Positions 9,865 to 20,544 of a stretch of DNA of 64,000 nt are shown here, piece by piece. Made by a program: the position numbers and the translations under genes. Below the pieces are notes generated by a model. That model made no database searches and was not told the DNA's origin. It worked only from the letters and a program-made list of their open reading frames with translations. This stretch comes from Miscanthus floridulus (Eukaryota > Streptophyta > Magnoliopsida > Poales > Poaceae): assembly GCF_019320115.1 (NCBI RefSeq), contig NC_089589.1, forward strand, positions 24,371,273 through 24,435,272, given 5' to 3'. Numbering within the stretch: the first letter of the stretch is position 1; every line of letters starts with the position of its first letter.

Positions 9865-12754
9865 TTACAATAATCTGGCGAGTTGCTCTAGGCAATATTG
9901 GTCTTTGAACTTCACAGATTGTGTAATGGAAAAGACTCCATCATTTTCCAATACCCTGGCTAAGATGAATTTTGTCAACTCCGATTGCAGCGCGATGATC
10001 TCCATGTCTAACAGCCTTTCGTGGTTATATTTCTTGCGCTGTCGTTCAAAAAAGATGATATGCAAAGAGGAATCAGTAAATCATTTTGTTGAATAATTAA
10101 CAGACATAAATGAAATGGGGATTATGCACACCAACTTATCGGCTTCTTTCGATTTCTCACCGATGTAGCGAAGCATTGCCCACATTACATAAAACTCGCA
10201 TTCATTGTTTCTCGCTGGCTGTTTTAGGTACTTACCCTCCGTTTCAACAACCTTCAATGGGACCTACGTCCCACCGATATGCCTTCTTCGGACACTGAGC
10301 AACATTAAAAGGAGAAATGTTAGAAAGCGGTATGTGTGATTAGAAAATAATATGTTATTAGGATTGTTTACTAATTCAGCACTGCCACCAGTGCATCTAG
10401 ATGATGAAATGTTTTTTTTCAAGTCCCACACCTCGATCAGATTTTTGGCAAGATTAACACAAATAAAGGCGAAATGGTGGCTGCAATCATAGAATCCTAA
10501 TTATTGAATAATCTTAACAAAAAAGAAGCATAAAATTAAAAGCCGAGAACACATACTCGTAGTTGTAGGCTAGAAGTATGTGAGTTTTGTTCTTCATCTT
10601 GAATTCATTGAAAACAACAATCAATCTCTGTTTTAGGTCTTCCACGTCACATCCATGGAGGCCTAGACATGTCTTCTCATTGACTCGCAAGGGGTCTAAG
10701 AAGCCTATGTTATCCCATTTGCTTTTTAGAATGTAAAATTTTGCTATACACCTACATAAAATCATGGGAAGTGCTCAAAAGTTAGCAATTTGTGTCCCAA
10801 GAGAGTAGTTAATTATAATATCGTGCGTGTAGGGTACTTACATAGTCCACAGCGTCAATATTTGTGTATCGAGAGAGCGTTTTTGGTATAGCTGGAACAA
10901 GCACTCCCACTCGACATTGAATTTCTCTTCTTCAGGATAATTAAAAACATGTGGTGAATGGATAATAACCTCAAAACCAAAGTCCTATGTCTCTGTGGTT
11001 TGAGCCATGTAATATTCATGCAACTGGCGCATATATGTTGTCAAATTTTTATACTCGTCATCGGGAACCAAAAGATTGCCCCTTTCATACTTCATTGCCA
11101 GTGTTGCCATCCCTTGTACATCATAATAGATGGTCATGGGCTCTTCCATGGTTAATTCGGGGTTGTCTTCGATGAACTTCTGTACCTTCCTTAAATCTTC
11201 ATTGTGTATTTCATCAGCTCTTGTTGTAGCATACTGATTTTGTGTTTGCCTTTCGAATTCGAACTTCAACAAAAACGGAGGCAGTGAGGCACAGAGATTG
11301 AAGAAACTAATACAATCTTCCTTTGAGATGTGTGCTGTAAATTTTCCTTCCATCAAGTTTGTAACGCTGCCACTGAACGACCTTTTTCTTTTTTGTTGGT
11401 CCACTTTGGGAGCATTAGCGACCGAATCCAAGGACCTTTTCTACGACTGTGAGGATGTCCTTGATCTTGTTTTGGGCTAAGGTGGAGGAGGAGGATGATG
11501 ATGATGAGAATTTTATTTTCCTGGGGCTGATGAAGGTGGAGGAGGAGGAGGAGTCTCTTTTCTCGAGGCTGATGAAGATGGAGTCGGACGAGGAGGAATA
11601 GAAGGAGACCTCTGTCTTCTCTAGGATGATGGCAAGGGATGAGGAGGGGAGTGATCTCTATTGGGAGATGGTGAGTGATCATCGTGGGTGGGCGAAGACT
11701 CGTAATCGTCCTCATCATCAGAGGACAATTGGTGGTCAAGCTTAATGAAGCACTTACGCCAGGCCACTTGAGAGCCCTTATTATGACCAAGTTTCGGTCT
11801 GTCTTCTGCTACGGGGTACTCAATGTGTATCTTGTTATACTTCTTATCAAGTATTCTATCAATAGTGACATGAGCATACCCCTATGGAATTGGATGGCCA
11901 TTAATGGTCCCATCTCCCATAGGCCTGGCCTGGCCAAGTGCCACCTTGTCCTTTGTCCATTCTTGATGGATGTACAACTTGACATTGATGGGTTTAGTGA
12001 TGACGTCCACCGGATGAGGCACATTCACATCTTCTTCATCGAGCAGGGTCGATCCGCAGCTGCTGCGACCCCTAAACTGTGGGCTAAAGGCAGCAGGAGT
12101 AGGGTTTTGTGGTACTCCTGACTCCTTGGATAGCAAAATTTGTTGGACTCATGCTTCAACAGTCGCCTCAATCCGTGCGTCCATTCTTTCTTCCATCTCT
12201 TTTAGTCGCCTCAAATACTCTACCTCCTGATCCGCTCTACCCCTCGAGCGGCTCCGGTAAGTGTTAGATTCTTGGGGGAATGCTAGTTTCTAAGGAACAA
12301 CACTAGTTCCTCTAGTGCGACCAGGGTGCTTCTTAGTTCCGAGTACTTGGGTGAGCACGTCTTTCTCCCTATTAGAAGTGTGAGTCCCTTGCCTCACCTC
12401 CTTAGTTACCTGGGAGATCCTCTGGATGAGTTCGCTCATGGGTTGATTTGTGGAGCTAAAGCTTTCATCCTCTATGTGGCGTACATTCCTAATCTTCACA
12501 TCTCTGGCGGGTGGCTTCTCTTCAATCTCTAGTGCCAGCGGATGGCCATGGTTTGCATTCATTAGACCATAGTAGGCCGGTTGCCCATGGTTTGCAAGGT
12601 AGGCCGGATGACTGTAGTAGGCCCTCAAAGCTTCAGCTTCTATGTTGTACTTTTTGTGTAAATTATTAGGGTAGCGATTGACTTGAGCATAGCAATCTTC
12701 CCAGGTTTGATAAATCCTAGGCATGTGACCAACATGCACTACATACCATGCCAT
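9865..12754 (-). pseudogene. CACTA-borne viroplasmin-domain / Ulp1 (C48)-like protease gene
   Basis: The N-terminal frame (12754-12290) begins MAWYVVHVGHMPRIYQTWED, the pattern of the caulimovirus viroplasmin / RNase H-associated domain common in plant transposons. A middle part (12136-11790) resembles the basic DUF8039-like module (weak), followed by a Pro/His-rich low-complexity stretch and a helical segment (11431-10985). The 3' part resembles the Ulp1/C48 cysteine protease fold: an IGFLDP motif (10765-10514), a His-containing SHHFAFI block near 10480, and a CEFY block near 10160 where the catalytic Cys is expected. Such SUMO-protease-like genes are frequent passengers or second genes of grass CACTA elements. 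Several frame breaks and stops make it a pseudogene; splice sites are only partly clear. Confidence 0.6.
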
Positions 12755-12849
12755 GGTTGCATATACATTTAAGTAAATTAGGCATGTGGTAAGTGGTAAT
12801 GGTAACTCACCGAGGAAGAGTTATTATTTAAGTTATATGGCCAAACTAA

Positions 12850-13240
12850 ATCTATTTAATGTTACTCATCCTCCAAGCAATCCAGGTGACATTTCAAATG
12901 AAAATTTTGCAGGACTGCAAAGTCTATTTTACTAAATCACATAATGCACATAAAATACTCACTTTGCAATCATTGATCATGAGAGAAAGTAAAACAACTT
13001 ATTATGTGCATTGCTTTGCTAGTATTGCTTGTCGCTACTACAACAGTTGAGAGATGCTTTTCGGGAATGAAGATTGTCAAAACAACTTTGTCTAATCACA
13101 TGGGCGATCAGCACTTGAGTCATAGACTTATTTGCTATCTAGAGAAAGAAGAAATGAAGAAAGTGACCAATGAGTCCGTGGTTCAACGTTTCTTGACAAT
13201 GGAAGGAAAAGGGCGTAAATATGATCTCTATTGCTAGAAG
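12850..13240 (+). pseudogene. hAT transposase C-terminal fragment
   Basis: The frame at 13004-13237 reads a VERCFSGMK motif, then NHMGD, L and YLEKEE, which is the dimerisation (Dimer_Tnp_hAT) end of hAT transposases. It lies on the strand opposite to the CACTA genes. No catalytic domain or hAT terminal repeats are seen, so it is a nested or captured fragment. Confidence 0.7.
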
Positions 13241-14160
13241 TCGAATTTGATACTAAAGTGATGGAGTTCATGAATTAATATAATCTGTACAAGGAAAGTG
13301 ATATGATGACAACTGATGTCAAATTATTAGTTTGTAGGGATACATGAAACTCTCTTGCAAGTGAAGGTAAGAGGGTGGTTCCATGGAAAGACCGGTTAGC
13401 ATTGAAGGCCTAGGCCCTCAATTGATGTGGCTTAGAAATAAGCTACTTCTCTATTAGCTGGCTTTGCAACTGTATCCCTCAAATGCTTAGTAGTGCTTTG
13501 TACAGAAACAATGGGACATGATAGTTATATGCATGTTACATTGCTTGATTGACAAACTCAGATGGTTGTACCATGCTCCTAAGCAAGTTAGACAAGAGGC
13601 TCTTTAGCAATGATGGGTGTAGGGGGCTGTTGCATTTTAAAAACTGGAGTATAGCAGATATTATTTAACCAGATGTACATATATTAGTTCTATAGGTATA
13701 AAATATATATACTCCATCCTCACATCCAAAAACATTAAGCATCGGTGGCACTATAGACTAGACATTCTTGATCAAACTATATGCTAGCATTGAAATAAAG
13801 TAGCAATAACATAAATTATGGCAAGTAAATTATCATATCAAACAATAAGTTGTAGTACTTGGTAAATGAAAAGCCTCTACTGATTCAAGTAAGCAGCTGT
13901 GGGACACCGTGGGACATTTCATCTGACACATAGCGGGCAGTGAGCCACGCACTCACCGCGGGGGTAGGGAATAGTAGCTATCCACGCATTCTTGAAGGCC
14001 TCGGCGGTGGGAGTGTAGGCATGGAGGAGGAGGGGCACGGCCAGCATCGTGGATGAGGAATGAGGGCATAGACGGCGCGGTGCTCCGGCTTAGGGCGGTG
14101 GACGGCGTGGGGTGGTGCTCCGGCGGCGCGGGGGGAGGGGATGGCGCGGGGTTGAAATGA
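13241..14160. other. Non-coding CACTA interior
   Basis: No gene is recognised. AT-rich sequence to about 13900, then a GC-rich stretch (13900-14160) directly upstream, on the minus strand, of the protease-like gene, which may be its 5' leader. Confidence 0.4.
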
Positions 14161-14352
14161 GTTTGGATAATTTTAACCCACGCCTCTTTTATACCAGTAG
14201 CTCATCACTGCCAGTTTTGATTGTAAACCGATAGTGATGGGGTACATCACTGTCGGGTCATTCCCCAAACCGACAGTGATGTGGTGTAGCAGTAAGGTGT
14301 TAAGTTAGGTCTTAAGTAGGATAACTTTTCGTTTTGTTTTGAGCTCCTCCTA

Positions 14353-14417
14353 CTGGCACAATGGTTAAGACCCCTCAACTTAGCCCCCGTGACCCGTGTT
14401 CGAGTCCCAGGCGACCC
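14353..14417 (+). repeat. tRNA-like module 1
   Basis: ACTGGCACAATGGTTAAGAC resembles a pol III A box and GTGTTCGAGTCCC a B box, about 45 bp apart, followed by a T7 run. It does not fold as a complete tRNA. Confidence 0.5.
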
Positions 14418-14618
14418 AAATTTTTTTGTTCTATTTTATAAATTATTAATTAACTTTAAAAAATAGCTCATCACTACCGGTTTTGATAGTAAACCGACAG
14501 TGATGGGGTGCATCACTGCCGGGTCATTCCCCAAACCGACAGTGATGTTGTGTAGCAGTTAGGTGTTAACTTAGGTGTTAAGTAGCATAACTTTTTGTTT
14601 TGTTTCTAACTCCTCATA

Positions 14619-14682
14619 CTGACGCAGTGGTTAACACCCCTCAACTTAGCCCCCGAGACCCGTGTTCGAGTCCCAGGCGACC
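14619..14682 (+). repeat. tRNA-like module 2
   Basis: Near copy of module 1 with the same TTCGAGTCCCAGGCGACCC end and a T-run after it. Confidence 0.5.
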
Positions 14683-14768
14683 CAATTTTTTTGTTCTATT
14701 TTATAATTTATTAAGCGACCTCAAGGTCAAAAGGAAAAAGTAAATAACCCTAAGCACACATCATATAC

Positions 14769-14832
14769 TAACGCAACGGTTAAGTCTCTGAACTCTACAG
14801 CCCGAGACCTGAGCTCGAACCCGAGGGCTGGC
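14769..14832 (+). repeat. tRNA-like module 3 (diverged)
   Basis: AACGCAACGGTTAAG and GAGCTCGAACCC replace the two boxes; the linker is AACTCTACAGCCCGAGACC-like. Confidence 0.4.
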
Positions 14833-14984
14833 ATAATATTTTTAATTTTTTAAATATCACTGCCGGTTGTTAAAATAAACCGACAGTGATAACCAGTATC
14901 ACTGTTGGTTTATTCTCATCAATGCTGGTTTCTAAAAACCGACGGTGATGTTTATATATATTAAAAAAATTCTTTTATATACTG

Positions 14985-16935
14985 AATAAATAGAAGCATA
15001 TGTATTCCTATATCGAAATGGCTTGAAATTTTTTTGGCAAGCTTGTACACCCAAATTAAGACCCCACACAGGATCTTAGGTTTTTCTGATTAGTTTTTTT
15101 ATTTATTATATTTTTCTGTGTGTTGAATGAGACAAAAGAGGGTGAATTTCATCTTGGACCCAATAGATTTTTCATCCACCTCCACAAAATTCTTATCCCT
15201 AGGTCACATTAGAGTCTGTGTAAAAGTTGAGCACCATTCTGAATCTTTTTGTGGGTAGACTCAGTTCAACCTATAATTAAACGGTCTCATCGTGCGAAAA
15301 TTCAATTAAACCTCATAAAGTAGCAAACCATCTCTGAAAAATCCCAAACTTGGTGTTTTCTTCACACGTGGCACGTGCAAGACTAAGAAAAAGTTTGAGA
15401 CCAATACAACACCGAAATACGTATGAACCACAGAAACCTTGATAACCTATTTGTATAGTCATAGTTCGATGAAAGGGCACATGTACCTCTGTGAAGCATG
15501 TATACTCCGCCTATATCAAAATGGCTTTAAATTTTTTTGGCAAGTATGTACACCCAAATTAAGACCTCACACAGGATCTGAGGTTTTTTTGATCAGTTTT
15601 TTTATTTATTATATTTTTCTCTATGCTGAATGAGACAAAAGAGGATGAATTTTATCTTGGACCCAATAGATTTTGTCATCCACCTCCACAAAATTCTTAT
15701 CCCTAGGGCACATTAGAGTCTGTGTAAAAGTTTGGCACCATTCTAGATCTTTTTATGGGTAGACTTAGTTCAACCTATAATTAAACGGTTTCATCGCGTG
15801 GAAATTCAATTAAACCTCAGAAAGTAGCAAACCATCTTCGAAAAATCCTAAACTTGGTGTTTCCTTCACACGTGACATGTGCAAGCCTAAGAAAAAGTTT
15901 GAGACTAATTCGACACCGAAATGCCTATGAACCACAGAAACCTTGATAACCTATGTGTATAGTCATGGTTCGATGAAATGGCATATGTACCTCTGTGAAG
16001 CATGTATATCCCGCCTATGTCGAAATGGCTTGAAATTTTTTTGGCAAGCATGTACACCCAAATTAAGACCCCACACAGGATCTGAGGTTTTTTTGATTAG
16101 TTTTTTATTTATTATATTTTTCTCTGTGCCGAATGAGACAAAAGAGGATGAATTTCATCTTGGACCCAATAGATTTTGTCATCCACCTCCACAAAATTCT
16201 TATTCCTAGGGCACATTAGAGCATGTGTAAAAGTTTGACACCATTTCGGATCTTTTCGTGGGTTGACTCAGTTCAACCTATAATTAAACGGTCTCGTCAC
16301 GCGAAAATTCAATTAAACCTCAGAAAGTAGCAAACCATCTTCGGAAAATCTCAAACTTGGTGTTTCCTTCACACATGGCACGTGCAAGCCTAAGAAAAAG
16401 TTTAAGACCAATACGACACCGTAATACCTATGAACAACAGAAACCTTGATAACTTATGTGTATAGTCATGGTTCGATGAAAAGGCACATGTACCTCTGTG
16501 AAGCATGTATACTCCGCCTATATCGAAATGGCTTGAAATTTTTTTGGCAAGCATGTACCCTGAAATTAAGACCCCACACAGGATCTAAGGTTTTTCTGAT
16601 CAGTTTTTTATCTATTATATTTTTCTCTGTGCCGAATGAGACAAAAGAGGGTGAATTTCATCTTGGACCCAATAGATTTTGTCATCCACCTCCATAAAAT
16701 TCTTATCCCTAGGGCACATTAGAGCCTATGTAAAAGTTTAGCACTATTCTAGATCTTTTCGTGGGTAGACTCAGTTCAACTGATAATTAAACGGTGTCGT
16801 CGCATGGAAATTCAATTAAACTTCAGAAAGTAGAAAACCATCTCCGGAAAATCCTAAACTAGGTGTTTCCTTCACACGTGGCACGTGGAAGCCTAAGAAA
16901 ATGTTTGAGATGAATACGACATCAGAATGTATATT
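14985..16935. repeat. Tandem repeat, about 503-bp unit, nearly four copies
   Basis: Landmarks such as the run after GGCTTGAAA recur at about 15025, 15528, 16031 and 16534, and the same 64-88-codon frame recurs at 15439, 15943 and 16446. The first copy lacks its start. Copies differ by scattered substitutions, so this is an old, small satellite-like block inside the CACTA. The repeated frames are by-products of the repeat, not genes. Confidence 0.88.
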
Positions 16936-17067
16936 TCTAGTTGCCCAACAAATATTACACGAATTACATGCATGACAATAATTAAACACACAAAGCCGTA
17001 CAAATTAAAATTAGAATCCAATTAAACTACGACTTTCAAAACAACCTAATAAACATTAATTACTATC

Positions 17068-18266
17068 AGAATCACTGTCGGGTTCGATCGGGCCACACAC
17101 ACTAACATGCCTCTGTAGCCATATATGGTAATTGATGTCACGGATTATGTATCCGCTTGTATCGATGAAGTCCAATGCCCGAATGAGTGCACTCTCTCGT
17201 GCCTCACAATATCAAAAGAATGGTCGACCATAGATGTAACCTACTAAACGACCACTACCCCTGTTAGTAATCCTTATGCAGTACTGACGTCCTTCTATAG
17301 TGAGCTGGCCGAGGTTACCATTGTAGAAGTCCTAATCATACCCGAGTTGCTCCGTAGCTTGGTCTAGAATGGCCCACAAGCCACATGCAGCATAGGTAAG
17401 GTCCTAGAGCGCAATCTGCATGCGGAGAAAAAGAAAAAAAAATTAGAGAATGTTATTACAATAATAAACAACAAATAACCATGACTCAGGTATAAGTGAC
17501 CATTTTACCACATCCACATGGTTGTAGCTCGCAAACCATTCGGTTGCTTGCGGGATGGGGATATCACCAGCATTCAAAGCAAGTGCCTTGAAGTGCGAGA
17601 AATCAGGCACATCATAGCAAACACATCAAAATACCTCTAAACAGATGCGCACAACACTAAATTAGGTGCTTATCACGTCTGGGCTCTGTCTTCCCGTCTC
17701 ATGGATATGGTTCCGATGATTTGCAGCCCTTAAAGAGATGGAAAAACTGAGTTCACACGTCCATAGCCGACCACTTGCATTAGATGTCGTGTTCTCGACG
17801 ATGTCCGAGATAAAGAACTAGCTAAGTGTTATTCGCAGCCAATCTATTGGGGATATAGTCTACGACATATATGTATGCAACAATGATATTCAACTAATTA
17901 CACTTATTTGTTAGCATCAAAAAACAAAAGATTTTGGAAAATAATTCATACAATAGTTGGAAAAGGGAACCGTGGAATAACCACATTAGGAGCGAATGGC
18001 TCATCGCCAGGGTGGAAATCTAGTTCTTGTGGTGGGAGAGGTCAATTGTTCATACCACCTGATCGATAAGATGCCAAAAAATATATGCACAAAAAATTCT
18101 TCCAAGTAAAATGTGGCAACATAATTAAATATGGATCAAATGCAAGGAATAAGAATATATAAATGTAGAATGCAAAGAAACATGAATATAAATATAGATC
18201 AAATGAATATAGATAGAATATTAGAGAAGACAACATATCAATACCATTGAAAAATGCAGGAGCCAT
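17068..18266 (-). pseudogene. Unrecognised multi-exon gene inside CACTA
   Basis: Reading the minus strand, a short first exon (MAPAFFNG, then a GT) near 18266 is followed by coherent segments: PPQELDFHPGDEPFAPN (about 18050-17950), FFISDIVENT and SLRAANHRNHIHETGR (about 17830-17700), VPDFSHFKALALNAGDIPIP (about 17630-17515), then DLTYAACGLWAILDQ, DFYNGNLGQLTIEGRQYCIR and RGSGRLVGYIYGRPFF to a DSDSDSN end at 17068. Hydrophobic/polar spacing and sensible exon edges argue it was a real protein of about 330 residues. At least four stops break it. I do not recognise a named domain. An array of CACTA hairpin words lies just upstream (18395-18480). Confidence 0.55.
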
Positions 18267-18394
18267 GACCAAATCACGTAGAGAGAGTGGATTTCTTGAG
18301 AAGTGAGAGTGAAACGTGAGAAATGAGACTGTGAGAGTTCGTGGGTGGGTGGGATCGATGTATGTGGCCAGCGGTTTGTTTTATAAAGGGGAAC

Positions 18395-18480
18395 ATGGAC
18401 ATCACTGCCAGTTTTTAAGTAGAACCGATAGTGAAAGTTAATATCACTACCGGTTTGTAAGTAGAACCGACAGTGAAGGT
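18395..18480. repeat. Internal CACTA hairpin words upstream of the unrecognised gene
   Basis: CACTGCCAGTTTTTAAGTAG / AACCGATAGTG and CACTACCGGTTTGTAAGTAG / AACCGACAGTG form two hairpins about 130-210 bp before the candidate start codon. Confidence 0.7.
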
Positions 18481-19185
18481 GCATATATGTAAAGGATATA
18501 TTTATTTAGATAGTATAGTCGGAAAGTTTTAACAACAATGATATATTTATTTAGATAGTAATGAAATACATCAAAAAATAACAAAAATATTAGAAATAAA
18601 TTACATATACGATAACAAAGACCTTACACTAAAATTCCATATACGATAACAAAGACCTATTTGCGTACAGGTCAATATTATAATCAATGTGCATAAACAC
18701 ATTATAATGTAACCACCTCAGTAGCATTCTTCTAGCACCAACTAGGGGCAAACAGCAGCACCGAGGTGGTCTGCGAGCTATACCGGATGGAGATGACAAG
18801 GTGGCATCGATGAATCCGCCTTATCTATACATGGCCTTTTTCTAGATGCACACCGCAGTGGATGGCTCTGTGAACCTCGTGGCATCTCTAATCTTCGGCG
18901 TTGCTCTATCTTCAGTAGCATTCTTCTAGTACCTCTTGTGTGCACCATTTTGGTGTACTATGACGCATAACGATATTTGTGGTTTGTTGTGAGAGGAAAA
19001 CATTGTATCATGGCTGATAAGGCCTGGCTGAAACCAACATGCATGGAGAGGCTAGCTCCTTGCCGAGGGCCATTTTATAGGGGCTAGCAGTTGTGGTACA
19101 TTTTTTTTTCTGAACTAATGTTGTCGAGGTAGGTGGGAGCAGTGTTCTAACTGTTGTGGTCAGTGGGAGCATTGTTGGCATATGA
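18481..19185. other. CACTA interior, small minus-strand frame only
   Basis: Mostly AT-rich with no recognised gene. A 56-codon minus-strand frame (18957-18787) starting MVHTRGTRRM could be a relic first exon. No further support. Confidence 0.3.
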
Positions 19186-19431
19186 GGAGCATCTAAACAT
19201 CACTGTCAGTTTTAGTTTAAAAAGCGATAGTGAATGGGGTACATCACTGTCGGTTTTGCTTGTAAACCAATAGTGAATGGGGTACATCACTACCAGTTTT
19301 GCTTGTAAACCGACAGTAATGGGGCACATCACTGTCGGTTCATTCCCCAAACCGGCAGTGATGTGGTGTAGCAGTTAGGTGTTAAGTTAGGTGTTAAGTA
19401 GGATAACTTTTTGTTTTGTTTCGAACTCCTA

Positions 19432-19494
19432 CTGGCGCAATGGTTAAGACCCCTCAACTTAGCCCCCGAGACCCGTGTTCGAGTCCTAGGCGGC
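19432..19494 (+). repeat. tRNA-like module 4
   Basis: A-box-like TGGCGCAATGGTTAAGAC and B-box-like TGTTCGAGTCCTAGG; T-run follows. Confidence 0.5.
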
Positions 19495-19680
19495 AAAATT
19501 TTTTGTTCTATTTAATAAATTATTAATTTACTTCAGAAATAGCTCATCACTGTCGGTTTTGATTGTAAACCGACAGTGATGGGTTACATCACTGCCGGGC
19601 CATTCCCCAAACCAGCAATGATGTGTGTAGCAGTTAGGTGTTAAGTAGGGTAACTTTTAGATTTCTTTTGAACTCCTCTT

Positions 19681-19748
19681 ACTGGCACAACGGTTAAGAC
19701 CCCTTAACTTAGCCCCCGAGACCCGTGTTTGAGTCCCAGGTGGCCCAA
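19681..19748 (+). repeat. tRNA-like module 5
   Basis: TGGCACAACGGTTAAGACCC and GTTTGAGTCCCAGGTGG; B box mutated (TTTGAG for TTCGAG). Confidence 0.45.
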
Positions 19749-19780
19749 ATTTTTTTGTTCTATTTTATAATGTATTAAAT

Positions 19781-20544
19781 GAATTTTCTCTATGGACCTT
19801 CTTTCTCTGTGGCCTTCTTAGCATTCCTCTTCATCTCGGCCTGATCTGGAGACTGGAACAATACACGCATCAAGTAAATGGATCACTCAACAGTCAACAC
19901 ACAAGCCACAGGCATTCCCATTCACATCTCTAGGAGCACATACATCAATGGTCAATGAAGGTTGGAGGAGGAATGGAGCTACTACACCTTTGCTCAATGC
20001 CGACTGTGGGTTGGGCTCCTTCGAGTATTGCGAGCAGGGACTACAAACTAGTTGGGGACCAATGGCGCCGAGGAGCTGTGGATCCCTCACTACTAGTAGT
20101 AGCTCAGAAAAGAATGGCCACCCCAATGTCCTTCTATCGGAAGTCTAGACATATATATTTATATTTATATTTAGCTGGTGTTTAAATTCAAAGAGTAAAG
20201 TTTAGAAATGTTACGTCTAGTGTCTAATCGAGTGTTTGAATAGTAATAAGGTCAGTCTCAATGGTAGTTTTAAATAACTTTTATTCTCATTAATTGCTAT
20301 GATACCTCAGCATATTTGTTGAGTTGGCAGAGTATTAACGAGGAGGAGAGAGGAGATTAGAGTTTCATCAGGATCAAACATCCTTCACGGTTATGTGCAT
20401 AATGATTACATAGTTAACAATAATCTAACTATCTTTACATGCTTCAACAATGAGGGCCTCATTGTGATCAAGCCGTACATAAGCAGGTTCGTCACCTTCT
20501 TGAAGGATAGGTAGGGATACGTTCACCCCGAATGGAGGCATTTC
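19781..20544. other. CACTA interior downstream of transposase; MITE-like piece
   Basis: A minus-strand relic (QSPDQAEMKRNAKKATEKEG, about 19868-19790) looks like the Lys-rich C-terminal exon of a transposon protein. Around 20249-20372 the words GTCTCAATGGTAG and TGAGTTGGCAG recall a common grass MITE, but no terminal repeats are visible. The rest is unassigned. Confidence 0.35.

Larger units (their letters stand above)
14190..14960. repeat. Internal CACTA array: subterminal hairpins plus three tRNA-like modules
   Basis: Composite units of about 264 bp repeat here: a hairpin pair (CACTGCCAGTTTTGATTGTAA / AACCGACAGTGAT types), a GGTGTTAAGTTAGG-like linker, then a tRNA-like module and a T-rich tail. 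The third module (about 14769-14832) is more diverged. The hairpin words are those of the element ends, yet this array is 5 kb from the left end. Confidence 0.75.
19190..19780. repeat. Second internal CACTA array with two tRNA-like modules
   Basis: Five or more hairpin pairs of the TCGGTTTTGATTGTAAACCGA type, then the same composite unit as at 14190-14960, including tRNA-like modules at 19432-19494 and 19681-19748. Sequence is closer to modules 1-2 than to module 3, so the two arrays are copies of one another. Confidence 0.75.

Noticed and set aside
15439..16697. Three similar 64-88-codon frames as a gene family
   Set aside because: They are the same position in a 503-bp tandem repeat.
14985..16935. 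CRISPR-like array
   Set aside because: Units are 503 bp without short repeat/spacer structure; the DNA is from a plant.
14353..19748. Real tRNA genes
   Set aside because: A and B boxes are present but the sequences do not form acceptor or anticodon stems.
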